Positions 16,491 to 29,452 are shown, numbered from the stretch's first letter. The stretch: 64,000 nucleotides of DNA from Eledone cirrhosa (GCA_964016885.1 OZ024742.1:2936979-3000978); one strand, 5' to 3'. Notes: generated from the sequence alone by a model not told the origin. Numbers and translations: made by a program.

Positions 16491-16580
<90 letters not shown>
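16246..16580. repeat. AT microsatellite with a 45-bp inverted repeat
   Basis: Two arms (about 16301-16345 and 16436-16480) carrying GTAGGAGGTGAGTTTTATTG and its complement are separated by about 90 bp of AT repeats, and flanked by further (AT)n to 16580. The RNA or single strand would form a long hairpin. No coding potential; the open frames here are only Tyr-Ile repeats. Confidence 0.85.
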
Positions 16581-16586
<6 letters not shown>

Positions 16587-16812
16587 CAATCTAACACCGA
16601 CGAGCACCATCGCTGAATGTTAATATCGGTTGGGATTTTTTATAATATATTGTTGGGCATCCACTGATGATTTATACGTGCCCACCTACATATATTCCTA
16701 TGGACTATGTGTAGGCTTCTACATAACCTGGACGTTATTTTCCCAATTTGTAGAAAACTTATAATGAAACGATCGTTTGGAAAGAGGGATGTATTTAATT
16801 AATTATGTTTCA
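16581..16812. other. unique sequence, no gene seen
   Basis: About 230 bases between an AT microsatellite and the 5' end of a Helitron. No convincing coding or RNA feature seen. Confidence 0.5.
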
Positions 16813-17910
16813 TCTATATATATAAAACTGAGGTTGTCTGTCTGTCTATCGATTTTTGGCGCACATCTCCTCTTAGAATCTCTCACGGAATTGCACCCAA
16901 ATTGCTATACTTGTACATTGAGCCCTAGCGAAGACATCGGAAAAACAATATTTCAAATTGACCCGCCCTATCTGACGAAATCGAATATAATGTATCGATT
17001 TTTGAGCGTAAGTGATCAGTTATTTCCCTTTGTTCTGTTTACATTCAGCGTAGCGTCTTACGTTCTGTTTACATTTTCTGCGTGCAAAAATTAAAAAAAT
17101 TACGCTGGCAAAAATTAAAAAAATTACGCTGGCTTTCTCAGCGTTTAAAATGACATTAACACAATACACGAACAGTTGTCGAGCCAGCAAAATTTTGACC
17201 TGCAAAATTCATCAGTTCGAACACTAAGCTTCCGTTTTGCTTCATTTCCATTTAAAAGCCTTTTAAAACAATATTTTTACTTGAAAACAAGTCTATTTAA
17301 AGACTACGTAAAACAAGCAAATATTTCGTAAAAAAAAGCAAAAATTATATAAGTTTATTTAAAATATATGTATCTGTAAATTTCGTTAGGCGTGCAGACA
17401 GACAGTCGTGCAGACAGACAGTCGTGCAGAGAGGTGATATACGGGTGCAGACAGACAGTCGTGCAGAGAGGTGATATACGCGTGCAGACAGACAGTCGTG
17501 CAGAGAGGTGATATACGCGTGCAGACAGACAGTCGTGCAGAGAGGTGATATAGGCGTGCAGACAGACAGTCGTGCAGAGAGGTGATATAGGCGTGCAGAC
17601 AGACATAACTGATAATTTGGTTACGCTAATGTTTTTCTCTGCGTTGCAGTGTTTACATTTTCGATCTTTGTTAATAAATAACCAGTGCAGTTTTTATCCC
17701 CAGCATCCTCTTTTGTTATAACATTCGGGTTATCGTTATGTTTTCTTAACTTCATAAGGCATATTGTTGGTTGAGGGAATATTAATCAAAAACACCACAT
17801 GCAAGTCTGCACAGTAGACACTACAGTTTTTAAGCCAAAAAAGAAACTTAACATTGTAACTTTAACACAGCTACTGAGCGACCCCGAGCAACGCCGGGCT
17901 TTACTGCTAG
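16813..17910 (+). mobile_element. short non-autonomous Helitron (A)
   Basis: The left end is A|TCTATATATATAAAACTG, followed by a TTGTCTGTCTGTCT run, which fits Helitron 5' ends (TC start, inserted after A). The right end has an imperfect hairpin CCCGA-GCAACG-CCGGG (17883-17898) about 10 bp before the terminal CTAG (17907-17910), followed by target T. Helitrons are rolling-circle DNA transposons inserting between A and T. At 1.1 kb there is no Rep/helicase frame, so it would depend on enzyme supplied elsewhere. It carries a 37-bp minisatellite. The 3' hairpin differs slightly from that of the larger Helitrons at 29426 and 62094, so it is a related but distinct subfamily. Confidence 0.8.
17392..17604. 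repeat. 37-bp minisatellite inside Helitron A
   Basis: Unit of 37 bp: GTGCAGACAGACAGTC followed by GTGCAGAGAGGTGATATA plus three bases, about five copies (exact period 37 between 17482 and 17519). The unit is an internal duplication of GTGCAGA. Its open frame is a repeat artefact. Confidence 0.9.
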
Positions 17911-18050
17911 TATAAAATAATACAACTGGCAATCCGCAAAATACGTATCGTTACCACCCCAAACAAATAATTGGAATTATACTAAGGTATATCCTAATGC
18001 TTTTTGAATGAGACGGAAGTCGGTCGGAGTATTGCTTAAAGCTTTCTCTT

Positions 18051-18266
<216 letters not shown>

Positions 18267-18436
18267 AGATAAATCTACCAAAATATACGGTAGTGTCCAA
18301 TCCTTATGAAGAACTCAATTAATCCTAATATCATGAAAAGAGAAGATGTATTGAACATGTTTTTTAATGAAAACAGAGTCAAGATAAATTAATAAAAGTT
18401 AATAAAACAAAGAAGCAGTTCCTTATATTAAAAAAT

Positions 18437-18577
18437 TCATCATTTTACGATCGTTTCTAGGATATATATATGTGTGTGTTGGTATGTATATCATATAGAT
18501 CTATGTAAAAGTTTTACAAACTATTAGAGGGGATATACATACCTACACATATATATGCTGTCTTCAGAAATAATGAC
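18437..18577 (-). ncRNA. hammerhead ribozyme-like motif with long helix II (family A, copy 3)
   Basis: Minus strand: helix I TCATTATTT with AAATGATGA (one wobble); core CUGAAGA (complement of 18561-18567); a long imperfect helix II containing ATATATGTGT with ACACATATAT; GAAA (complement of 18454-18457); self-complementary helix III CGATCG; then U, A and the closing strand. It lies in the 3' arm of PLE1 in the sense direction. The helix II insert of about 100 nt is much longer than the 4-6 bp stem of standard hammerheads. Confidence 0.65.
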
Positions 18578-19416
18578 CAACAAAGATTTAATATAATAGG
18601 TCTGTTTGGGAACAGGTTTTTTTTGAATTGACCAATAGAAAGGTAGTAAGTGATCAAGTTGATAGAATAGTAGTAGTAGAAATTTAATTTAGGGGTAGAA
18701 GAATGCAGACTTCAGTTTTGAATGGAAAGAGTATTTTGAATGAAAAGATTACTTTGGGGATGAAAATAGGTCAAGCCGGTGAAAGGTACACGAAAAATTG
18801 ATGTTATTAAAGAATAATGCTAATGTTAAAATCTAAGGAGATTACAATTTTACGATAAATGTGTTAGTGAAAAATATCAATCTTATTTAAAACATAAGGA
18901 ATTTAGATCTATAAAAAGAAATTAAATTAATTTAATTGATAGGTATATTTATAGGGATACATTTATATTAATTCATATAGATATGATAAATAAGAGTTAG
19001 ATGTTATTAAAGAATGTTGTTAAAAACGAAGGAAAATAAATTGGGGTGGGGGAGGGGGTAAATGTATTAGTGAGATATAACAAACTTATATAGATTACAA
19101 GGAATATAGATTCATAACAGGAAATCAAAATAGTTTATATGTATACTTATTGGTATAAATTTTAGGAAAAGATAGCTGTAAAAGGGAAATAAAATCATGC
19201 AGTTCTTAGTAGTAGAATATTAATTATAGGTTAACTAATTTAAAAAAAATGTAATTATAATAATTTGTAAAATATAAGTGTATATTAATTAGGTTTATAA
19301 TATTTGAAAGTTTTTCTAATTCTATGATTGCATGATATAATTAATTCTTGTCGCTTATTTAATAAGATATCCTTAGATTTCATTATTTCAAAGAGTTCCT
19401 GGGAACATAATCTACA

Positions 19417-21285
19417 TTAATATCTATTATTTTGATAAGGGGTGGCGCTTTTGAGCACACTCCAGGTCAGGTTATAATCGATATTCTTTTTTCTATAATT
19501 ATTAATTATTTCAGCTAAGGATGTTGTATTAGCTAATGTGGCATTTTTGAAACTGTGTTTGTGGGTATTAAATCTTACTTTAAATTGGTTAGAAGTAGCT
19601 CCTATATATGAATAAGTTGAGTCCTTAGTGCTAATTTTACATTTATATACTATGTTATTAATAAGGCAATTTCCTTTTAATGGGCAATTTGCTTTGTTTC
19701 TACAGTTACAACCTTTCGTGAATGTTATATCAGGGGAGTTAGTCAAATTAGGTGTGGAATTTTCTCGACTTGTATGTGAATGAGATTGTAGTTTGCTGTG
19801 GTTTATTTTAGTATTATGGTTAGTTTGATGTATTGGTGGTATATTCATGGTTTTTTTTTACATTTATATGCATTGTAGGCACTTATATTTCGTTGTATAA
19901 TTTTGGTTGTTGAGTAGGAGAATTTGACCGTTGATCTATTTAAAATTTGATGGTATTTATGGTTTGGCCGGAAGTTTTTCTCTAGGATAGTAAAAACTTC
20001 TTTAGGTATATTATCTTTAATTTGTAGATTAAATGGAGCATTATACCATGTAACTCGTCTATTACGGTTTCGATATTGTTTTTTATTTTTATACGATGTA
20101 TCCTGATGTTTACTAAGAGAATTAGTATTAGTGATTTTATTACACATATTTTTAGTTAGATTCACTGATTTAGGTGTTTTAGCATGATTATTAGGAATTT
20201 TGTTAGTAATGTTATTAACATATATTGGAATATTAGGATGAATGGTTTTTTGAAAGTTATTATATTGTATATTAGAAGAGGTAGAGAAATTAAGTTTTAA
20301 GTTGGTATGTTTGGGTATAGTGTGAGTGGCATTTAGGTGTGTATATTTCATTTGGTGTTTGTTGGTAATATTGGTTGTATGTTTGTAGTATTATTGGTAC
20401 AAGGTATATATATACTAAAATTTTTTGTGGCCGCTTCTAGCTAGAGCTTCGTTATAAAAGGTCGCATTTTTATCGAATACATCCTGGTTAGATGAAAGGT
20501 AAGAAATTCTGAGTGAGATATTATATGCTAGGTTTTTAAGGATAGATCTAGGTTGATTAGATTGTGAGTGTATGTAATGTAAGTTTTGGTTAGGTTTATG
20601 GTAAGGTTGGTAGATACCCGTAGATAAGTCTAAAGTTATATCAAGGAAATTAACTACTATACTTGTGTTTTCAAATGTAATAGTGAGACTATAATAATCT
20701 TTGAGGAAAGTTCTAAGTTTTTTTATTTTTTTCAATTTCTGATAGGCTAAGGTTAGTGGAAAGAAGAAGACAGTCATCGCGATATAAACCACCTTTAAGG
20801 TGGGGAAAAGAAGCATTTATGTTAAATAGAAGAAAGAGGCCTACAAGATCGGTAATTTGGGCAGAATCACTAGAGCCCATAGTAATGTCGAATAGATTAC
20901 TATATGTATTTCTGGTCCAGTATTCCTTCTGAAATTCCAGTAGTGTTTGTCTAGCGTGCGTGATAATATTAATGTCATCCATAGTTAAGTTTGATCTATT
21001 TTTGGCAAATATCAAGGCTTTGTTCAGGAGTATGGGTGATATAGAGGGATAATAAGCATCTATATCGAATTGTAGAAATGAAGCAGATGATTTATTTCTA
21101 ATATTAGTAAACCTGGGATGTGTTTTCCCAGAGTGGTAAATTAACATGTTTTCTTAATTGTGGGATGACTCTATCTAAAAAATGTTTACTATATTTCGTA
21201 TCGGTACATTTTGTTTTTTTATCAAAGTGGTAGGCCCTCCATCTGACCCTTTTGATGAATTGGTTGGTTTTTTATATCATAAGAA
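19417..21285 (-). pseudogene. PLE1 polyprotein: Penelope reverse transcriptase + GIY-YIG endonuclease (frameshifted)
   Basis: Read from high to low coordinates. An N-terminal RT segment (RWRAYHFD near 21240) leads to motif A FLQFDIDAYYPSI, motif B FDITMGSSDSAQ and the catalytic motif C GLYRDD (about 20770-21090). The YRDD box and DI-YPSI context are diagnostic of Penelope-type RT, which is related to telomerase. A second segment (20415-20816) has VNFLDITLDL and RISYLSSN. The connector (19845-20351) has VTWYNAPF and HKYHQILN. The C-terminal segment (19417-19848) has a Cys cluster CNCRNKANCPLKGNC and GIY-YIG motifs YSYIGAT and FKVRFNTHKHSF. There is a +1 shift in A-runs just after YRDD, an in-frame stop near 20400, and a -1 shift at an A9 run at 19851-19859. 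Not functional as it stands unless the shifts are recoded. Confidence 0.9.
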
Positions 21286-22434
21286 GTAAGAATTCATCCT
21301 TAGAAGGTATTGGTATATTCTTTAAAGAAGTTCCCAAGTATTGTTTTTCCATTGTGATATGGATAATGGACAAGAAAAAGAGCTCAACTATATATATATA
21401 GGGAGTTATAAAATTATATATATATAAAAATATTAATACCTTTATAAAATTATGAGCAAAGTATGTAGATAAATCTACCAAAATATACGGTAGTGTCCAA
21501 TCCGTATGAAGAACTCAATGTAATCCAAATATCATGAAAAGAGAAGATGTATTCAACATTTTTTTTATAATGAAAAACACAAGAAAACAGAGTCAATATA
21601 AATTAATAAAAGTAATAAACTCTCTGAAATAATGAAATCTAAGGATATCCTATTAAATAAGCGACAAGAATTAATTATATCATGCAATCATAGAATTAGA
21701 AAAACTTTCAAATATTATAAACCTAATTAATATACACTTATATTTTACAAATTATTATAATTAATTTTTTTTTAAATTAGTTAACCTATAATTAATATTC
21801 TACTACTAAGAATTGCATAATTTTATTTCCCTTTTACAGCTATCTTTTCCTAAAATGTATACCAATAAGTATACATATAAACTATTTTAATTTCCTGTTA
21901 TGAATCTATATTCCTTGTAATCTATATAAGTTTATTTCTCACTAATACATCTATCCACCCCCAACAATTTTTTTCCTTCGTTTTTAACAACATTCTTTAA
22001 TAACATCTAACTCATATTTATCATATATATATGAATTAATATAAATGTATCCCTATAAATATACCTATCAATTAAATTAATTTAATTTCTTTTTATAGAT
22101 CTAAATTCCTTATGTTTTAAATAAGATTGATATTTTTCACTAACACATTTATCGTAAAATTGTATTCTCCTTAGATTTTAACATTAGCATTATTCTTTAA
22201 TAACATCAATTTTTCGTGTACCTTTCACTGGCTTGACCTATTTTCATCCCCAAAGTAATCTTTTCATTCAAAATACTCTTTCCATTCAAAACTGAAGTCT
22301 GCATTTTTCTACCCCTAAATTAAATTTCTACTACTACTATTCTATCAACTTGATCACTTACTACCTTTCTATTGGTCAATTCAAAACCTGTTCCCAATAT
22401 TAAATCTTTGTTGATTTTTTTCAATAAACAAATA

Positions 22435-22572
22435 TCATTATTTCTGAAGAAAGCATATATATGTGTAGGTAGGTATATCCCCTCTGATAGTTTGTAAAAC
22501 TTTTACATAGATCTATATGATATACATACCAACACACACATATATATCCTAGAAACGATCGTAAAATGATGA
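22435..22572 (+). ncRNA. hammerhead ribozyme-like motif with long helix II (family A, copy 2)
   Basis: Helix I TCATTATTT (22435-22443) pairs with AAATGATGA (22564-22572), including one U-G. Core CUGAAGA is at 22444-22450. Helix II starts AAGCA and continues TATATATGTGT, pairing with ACACATATATA before TCCTA; a distal segment GGTAGGTATATC pairs with GATATACATACC. Then GAAA (22552-22555), CGATCG, U (22562), A (22563). It lies in the opposite arm of PLE1 and is antisense to the coding strand. Confidence 0.65.
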
Positions 22573-22605
22573 ATTTTTTAATATAAGGAACTGTTTCTTT
22601 GTTTT

Positions 22606-22632
22606 TATTCATTATTTTTATTAATTTATATA

Positions 22633-22722
<90 letters not shown>

Positions 22723-22735
22723 AGTTGATATAAAT
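22606..22735. repeat. (AT)n microsatellite
   Basis: About 100 bp of AT repeats separating PLE1 from the next inverted-repeat complex. Confidence 0.95.
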
Positions 22736-22959
22736 TAATATATATGATAAAACACAAACACCAACATATAAGTGTTTGTATTGTAAATGACTAAGTTAGC
22801 TAACTTAGTCATTTACAATACAAACACTTATATGTTGGTATTTGTGTTTTATCATATATATTAATTTATATTAACTTGTATTACACGGCTCAGAAATACT
22901 TCTTTATTTGAGCTATTTCATTGTAAAGGACTGCTTGAGTTTAGAACTCATTATTCTTA

Positions 22960-22999
<40 letters not shown>

Positions 23000-23237
23000 T
23001 TGTGTATAATGGTAGCTGCGGTGCTTCCATAGGCGGTATGGCAACATTAGCACTCAATATTCATACAGAGCAGGGTGTGGATAGTATATAAAAAAAAATC
23101 AGTGATGCATCTGGACTCAATTTAGAATCAGCCATATCCATACAGTGATCATGACTCGAGCCTACTTGCCGGCGAAACAATTGTAACACGCAATAAACTG
23201 AGTCCAGATGCATCACTGATTTTTCGTTTTTTTATAC

Positions 23238-23309
<72 letters not shown>

Positions 23310-23494
23310 GATAAATCTACCAAGAGTTTACGGTAGTGTCCAATCCGTATGAAGAACTCAATGTATTCCGGATATCATGGAAAGAAGAAATGTAATGAAA
23401 AATCACTTTCGGTGAAAGATAAACGGTATACAGAGTCAAGATAAAATATTAAACAAATAATGAATAAACAATTCCTTATATTAAACAAAAAAAG

Positions 23495-23648
23495 TTCATT
23501 ATTTAACGATCGTTTCTAGGATATATATGTGTTAGAGTTGGCATGCATATTCAACAGATCTATGTACAAAATTATACAAAATTATACAAACTATCAAGAT
23601 TAAATATACATACCAACACATATATACGCCGTCTTCAGAAATAATGAA
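23495..23648 (-). ncRNA. hammerhead ribozyme-like motif with long helix II (family A, copy 4)
   Basis: Minus strand: helix I TTCATTATTT with AAATAATGAA (ten perfect pairs), core CUGAAGA (complement of 23632-23638), a long helix II as in the other family A copies, GAAA (complement of 23513-23516), CGATCG, UU, closing strand. It is the mirror image of the copy at 24899-25052, so the two arms could also pair with each other and compete with the ribozyme fold. Confidence 0.68.
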
Positions 23649-23739
23649 ATATATTTATTGATAATAACAACAATTCAAACTTTCAGGTCCGTTTGGGAAC
23701 AAAATTGACCAATGAAAATACAAAAGGTTTAATGCCGTT

Positions 23740-24276
23740 CGGTGTGTGTATATACATGTAATAACCCTTACACATATTTTACAAAAATGTATGCACAACC
23801 TGTATACTCATACAAAAAGGATGGATGCAAATACAAAATTTCAAGGTTAATGTCTCTGTAAGTTTATAATGCACAGATAAGATGCGTATAGATACATAAA
23901 TATGAAAAAAGTGTATACACATATTTTCATACTAACACATATCCGTACAATCACACATACACGCGCGTATATGCATAAACATACACATAAACTACAAACA
24001 TACAAACACACACACACCACCACTCACATATATATATGTGGATATAAAATCCTAAGCACATGGATATTAATTCACTCACATAAACACTGGCACACACATT
24101 TAGATAAAGATACAGAAATTAGGTGGGAGGGGGGGGAGAGGTCAGTATTCAACGGTTTGGGCTGCCTGCTTAATATAGATGTATCTATAAACTAAGAAAA
24201 TAAAAAATAATAATAAATAATAAATAAACATTAAAAAGGAAAGAAAAAAGAAAAAAGAAAAAAGAAATATATCACG

Positions 24277-24311
<35 letters not shown>

Positions 24312-24533
24312 ACATATATATATCTATATATATATATACATACATATACATATACATACACATACATACACACACACACACACATATACATATACACAAA
24401 CACATATACAAACACATACATACATATACACACATCCACACTTAGAACATAACATACACACACATATATAAATATATACATATACACACATAGATACAAA
24501 TACACACATACATATAAATACACATACACATAT

Positions 24534-24594
<61 letters not shown>

Positions 24595-24800
24595 CACTCA
24601 TACATAGGCATATAATCACACATACTATATAGACACACATATATATACACACATACATACACATATACCTACACTTACATACATATATACATACAGATAT
24701 ACACATACATACCTATATATACACACAAATACATACAGACATATATACATACATACAGACAAATACTTACGCATCTATATATCGGTATATACATACAAAC
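23740..24800. repeat. spacer of mixed CACA/CATA/TATA microsatellites
   Basis: Runs of (AT)n at 24280-24320 and 24540-24592, (CA)n at 24370-24382, many ACATAC units, and short AAAAAG repeats near 24240. No coding feature; translated frames are low-complexity. Confidence 0.8.
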
Positions 24801-24898
24801 ACCACTACACGGCATTAAACCTTTTGTATTTTCATTGGTCAATTTTGTTCCCAAACGGACCTGAAAGTTTGAATTGTTGTTATTATCAATAAATATAT

Positions 24899-25052
24899 TT
24901 CATTATTTCTGAAGACGGCGTATATATGTGTTGGTATGTATATTTAATCTTGATAGTTTGTATAATTTTGTATAATTTTGTACATAGATCTGTTGAATAT
25001 GCATGCCAACTCTAACACATATATATCCTAGAAACGATCGTTAAATAATGAA
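24899..25052 (+). ncRNA. hammerhead ribozyme-like motif with long helix II (family A, copy 1)
   Basis: Helix I TTCATTATTT (24899-24908) and AAATAATGAA (25043-25052), ten perfect pairs. Core CUGAAGA at 24909-24915. Helix II: CGGCG opposite TCCTA (mostly G-U/G-C, one C-C), then TATATATGTGTT with AACACATATATA (12 pairs), then GGTATGTATATT with AATATGCATGCC (12 pairs incl. G-U). GAAA at 25031-25034, palindromic CGATCG 25035-25040, then U, U as cleavage position. All invariant hammerhead core bases are present. Compared with copy 2, changes in helix I and helix II keep pairing, which supports a selected structure. Confidence 0.72.
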
Positions 25053-25354
25053 CTTTTTTTGTTTAATATAAGGAATTGTTTATTCATTATTTGTTTAATA
25101 TTTTATATATATATATATATATACTAAGAATAATGAGTTCTAAACTCAAGCAGTCCTTTACAATGAAATAGCTCAAAGAAAGAAGTATTTCTGAGCCGTG
25201 TAATACAAGTTAATATAAATTAATATATATGATAAAACACAAATACCAACATATAAGTGTTTGTATTGTAAATGACTATGTTAGCTAGATTGAAAAATAC
25301 TAATTATAATAATACAGTTTGCCTGTCTCGATTTAAAATAATAAATAAATATAT

Positions 25355-25560
25355 ATATATATAGGTGAAAGTGTGACCCCGACGCAGAGCTCAAGCCGTT
25401 TCGACTAGAGACTTTAGTCCAGAAATAGCCGTCGAAACGGCGTGAGCTCTGCCATCGGGGTCATACTTTCTTCTATTACCAACTCTACTACCCTAAGTAT
25501 TGAGTACTCTGGTGCGTTATGGTCCATCTTATTCCTTGCCACACCTCCTTCGTTATATAT
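25355..25560. repeat. foldback repeat, family E (copy 1)
   Basis: Imperfect palindrome around GCAGAGCTCAAGCCGTTTCG and GTCGAAACGGCGTGAGCTC, followed by about 110 bp (to TCCTTCGTTATATA) that recurs in inverted orientation at 36860-37018. Probably a terminal repeat of another PLE or foldback family; no coding sequence. Confidence 0.6.
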
Positions 25561-25628
25561 ATATATACCAACACATTTCGTACTGCACTTCTTATTTTTG
25601 TTTTGTTCTTTGCCAATATATATATGTA

Positions 25629-28600
25629 TCTTATATATAAAGTGAAGTTGGGCGTTGTTTGTTTGTTTGGTTCCCCGAACTTGCAATTTTGATGACACTT
25701 GAGACATATATAAAACTCGACCCGTAGATTGGAATAGGCTACTTGAAATTTTCGAAAAATCGATTATCGGGCCCACAGAAGCCACTCCCGCCATACAAAA
25801 AACGTTCAATCTATCAGGATTATCCACCGTAAGTCTCTTTAAATTAACGCTCACCATATTCAGCAAACGTTTTATGCCGATTCTTGCATTTCTTATATAA
25901 GGACTATCAAGACTATACCGCCGCGCATCATCCTGTATTGCGCCCAGGCTTCTAAAGCGATCATCGAGCCTCCATGCGCTCTGTTCATTCCCGTGGTCCC
26001 ACTACCGTAGCATAATAAGGCATCCGTCAACCCCTGCCCTCTCCCTTCCCTGCACGCCGTCGACCTACTGCATCATGATGCATCACCATGCGCATCTTGT
26101 CAGCCTCAATTCATTCCCCGGCCCTTTACATTGCCTGCCCTCCGTGGTCCCTAAGGACTGCCACGGCTCAACATGCCGAATCCCTGCCACCGTCCACCCC
26201 TGCCCATCTCCATTGCCTACACTCCGGGAGAGCTCAAGACTTCCATGCCTGACCAAGCCGCATCCCTGCCACCGTCAACAAACCTGTGCCCTCTCCCTTA
26301 CCTGCACGCCGTCGTCCCACTGCATCGTCATGCCTCACCATGCCGCATTACTGCCCTGTCGACCACCATCTCCTCCTCAGCCGTTTCTTTTGCCTGCTCG
26401 CCGTGCTCCTTCAAGACTGCCATGCCTAACCAAGCCGCATCCCTGCCACCATCAAGTTCTGCCCTCTCCCTTCCCTGCACACCGTCGTCCCACTGCATCG
26501 TCATGCCTCACCATGCCGCATCCATGCTCTGTCAGCCGCCATGCCCTCCCCTGCCCCCTCCATTACCCGCACGCCTTGGTCCTTCACGAGTGCTATGGTT
26601 CACCATGCGGAATCCCTGCAACCGTCAATCCCGGCCATCTCCCTTCCCTGCACGCCGTCGACCCACTGCATCGTTATTCCTTACCATGCCGCATCCATGA
26701 TCTGTCAGCCACCATCCCCTCCTCGGCCTTTTATTTTTCCTGCCCACCGTGCTCCTTCACGACTGCCATGCCTAACCAAGCCGCATCCCTGCCACCGTCA
26801 ACCCCTGCCCCCTCCCTTGCTCGCACGCCTTGGTGCCTCACGACTGCCATGGCTCACCATGCGGCATTCCTGCCCTGTCAGCAACTTGCTCAAATGTCAT
26901 CAGCATGGTTTATTCCTGCGCCGCACATAACCGCCCATTATCTCAGACCAAAGACAGCACCGAACATGAAGACGATCCTATGTAACTCTTTTTACATTCA
27001 TTTTGACCATATTTAACAAAATTAAACAAAAATCTATCCCATTCTCCTCCAAAGCCTACCGATCATGTATGGCTGATACACATCATACCTTGCACCCGGT
27101 TTTCTCAAACAATCATCGTGCCTCCCAGTGCTCTCTACATTCCCGAGGTGCAACTCAATTGGCATGCCACTTCCACGCCCTGTCAGCCGCCATGCAGCCT
27201 GCCCTTTCGTCATGCCTCACCATGTTGCATCCCTGCTCTGTCAGCCGCCATCCACTCTCCGGCCCTTTCCACTGCCAAGGCATGGAAGTCTTGAGGGACC
27301 AAGTCGCATCCCTGCCAACGTCAAACCCTGCCCTCTCCGTTCCATGCACGCCTTCGTCCCACTGCATCGTCATGCATCACCATGCCGCATCAATGCTCTT
27401 TCAGCCGCCCTCCCCTCCTCGGCCCTTTCTTTTTCCTGCCCGCAGTTCTCCTTCAAGACTGCCATGGCTCACCATGCGGCATCCCTGCCACCGTCCACCC
27501 CTGTCCTCTTCCTTGCCTGCTGGCCGTCGTCCCACTGCATCGTCATGCCTCAGGATGCCGCCTCCATGCACTGTCAGCCACCATCCCCTCCTCGGCCCTT
27601 TCTTTTGCCTGACCGCCGTGCTCCTTCAAGACTCCCATGGCTATCTATGCCGCATCAATTCCTTGCCACCCGCTTAAACGTCATCAGCATGGCTTATTGT
27701 TGCCCCAATTGACCACCGATTTTCGCAGGCTAAACACAATACCAACGTGCACGATAGTCCATGGTAAATCTTTTTAATTACATGTTCATCATGCTAAGCA
27801 AAGGATGAATAGCAACTCTTTCATTTCTCCTGACATGCCTTTCTGTCAATTATGGCCGAGAAGCATCCTGTGTAGCATCGCGTCTTCTCAAGCGATCAGC
27901 CTGCCTTCCACTGTCCTCACAATTGACTCAAAACGCCGCATCTATTCCCTGCGACGCCCCTAAACATCATCAGCATGGCTTATTTTTATGCCGCGTTTAA
28001 CCGGCCCTCATTCTAGGCCAGGAACAACAAAATCGCACGATGATGCTGCGTAAGTCTATTTAAATTAATGGTCAACATGTTCAGCTAAAGAATTCTACCA
28101 ATTCTTCCTCTTCACCTCCAAGGCCTATCCATTACATCTTAGAAGTCGTGATTCGCAATTTCTACGATTTCAATATTGACACAATAGTCCTTCTAATTTT
28201 TCGGCACATGTTGCTCCGATAGGAATATCAACGTGATTTTCACTTAATTCGTAAGTGTTCAGTCTTCTGTATGCTTTTATTTTTTATTGATACAACACCG
28301 ACTACAATCATCTAACTTCACTTTGTAGGCTAGACGCAAATCACAAGGAAAACAATCCTCTGATATACAACCCCACCAAATTCTTTGGTCTACGTAGATT
28401 TCAATGGCTGTATCCTTTGCCTTTGTATGGTTGTACATTTGACAATGTCGCAAAACACTATTCCATTTAATTCTTCCCTTTCAGCTATGAATTGGGCAGT
28501 GCCTTAAATCCCGGTTTATTTGCGTGCAATTTTTTGGTATCTTATGAATGGAGAATCGAAAACCCTTTTTCTCATAACTTGATACATGCGTTACACATGC

Positions 28601-29452
28601 TCCATGGATGTTTGTGGACTATTTTTTCAAAATACCAATATCACGGATTGGAGCACAAAAAGAAACGTTTGTTCTTCATTTATTTCGGTTAAAGCATCCT
28701 GCTGGAATTTAGCGCAGACCCGTTTAAATCCAGCGCCTTATAACCCCGAGTGTAACCGGGTACACCAGCTAGAAAGACAAATGGAAACATTGTTTCCTCG
28801 ATCCGATTTGACGAAAGTCGATTTAGTTCCACAACAAATTAACAAACCATACTTAAAGGTACGTTGAGGCTGTTTTGATCAACTTTTTTATCAACTTTTT
28901 TTCACCTATAGCAAATTTACCGGGACAGGTTTTTAGCTAATTCAGAGGTCACGCATTCATGTAAAAAATCAATAAAACTGAAGCGGAGGTTCGACTTTGC
29001 GCAAAAAACAAGGCAAAGTTGCACATGGGAAAACCTTTTACAGGAACGTCCGATTTTCTTGAAAACTGTCGCAAAACACTCGCCATTATGTCGCGGTTCA
29101 GATAAAGTCCCTTTTATTTCTTATTCTGCACGTATGAGCGCGAAAATTGTAAAAAAAAAAAACTGTGAAAAAATCGACTTTTTCACCCTGCTTTAAAAAT
29201 CAACTGAAAATTCAATTTCAAGTGAATTTGACTTCGGTCAGTCCTGCAAAGAACGATATCAACGATACAATGTGAACCTACAATTGTTCCATTATTTATG
29301 CTCAATTACACACCTGCGTCTACTAACCTCTGTTTTTTTCCTTGAGGTTCAAAGGTTTTTGCACCTGCGATGCGCGGGAAGTAACTTAAAAAACATTTTA
29401 ACAACAGAGCAAAGGTCGACTTACTCCCGGGCAACGCCGGGTACTTCTGCTA

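Larger units (their letters stand above)
22736..25290. repeat. nested inverted-repeat complex (PLE terminal repeats without coding region)
   Basis: Outer arms: about 22741-22965 and 25123-25275, sharing TAACTTGTATTACACGGCTC and its complement; the left outer arm is itself a palindrome centred near 22800. A separate foldback sits at 23089-23240 (arms reading AGTGATGCATCTGGACTCA). Inner arms: about 23307-23735 and 24825-25110, with the same GTAGATAAATCTACC block and hammerhead-like motif as PLE1. The spacer (23740-24800) is TATA/CACA microsatellite-like with no RT or nuclease sequence. It looks like a solo or deleted derivative of the PLE1 family with other foldbacks inserted alongside. Confidence 0.75.

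Noticed and set aside
16960..17000. CTGACGA in Helitron A as a ribozyme core
   Set aside because: No helix II, no correctly placed GAAA and no helix I partner.
23150..23200. Hammerhead in the 23.1-kb foldback (GGCGAAACAATTGTAACACG)
   Set aside because: The GAAA/CAATTG/UA half fits, but no CUGANGA core or pairing helix I strand can be found upstream.
25375..25450. Hammerhead in family E (GTCGAAACGGC)
   Set aside because: No CUGANGA core and no palindromic helix III after GAAA.
26075..27712. Pro/Ser/His-rich open frames of 130-313 codons
   Set aside because: They lie in the ~171-bp Helitron minisatellite, overlap each other in different frames and contain no known domain.
28586..28867. 93-codon open frame shared by Helitrons B and C
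   Set aside because: The few differences are mostly amino-acid changing, it overlaps SINE-like sequence, and there is no domain.
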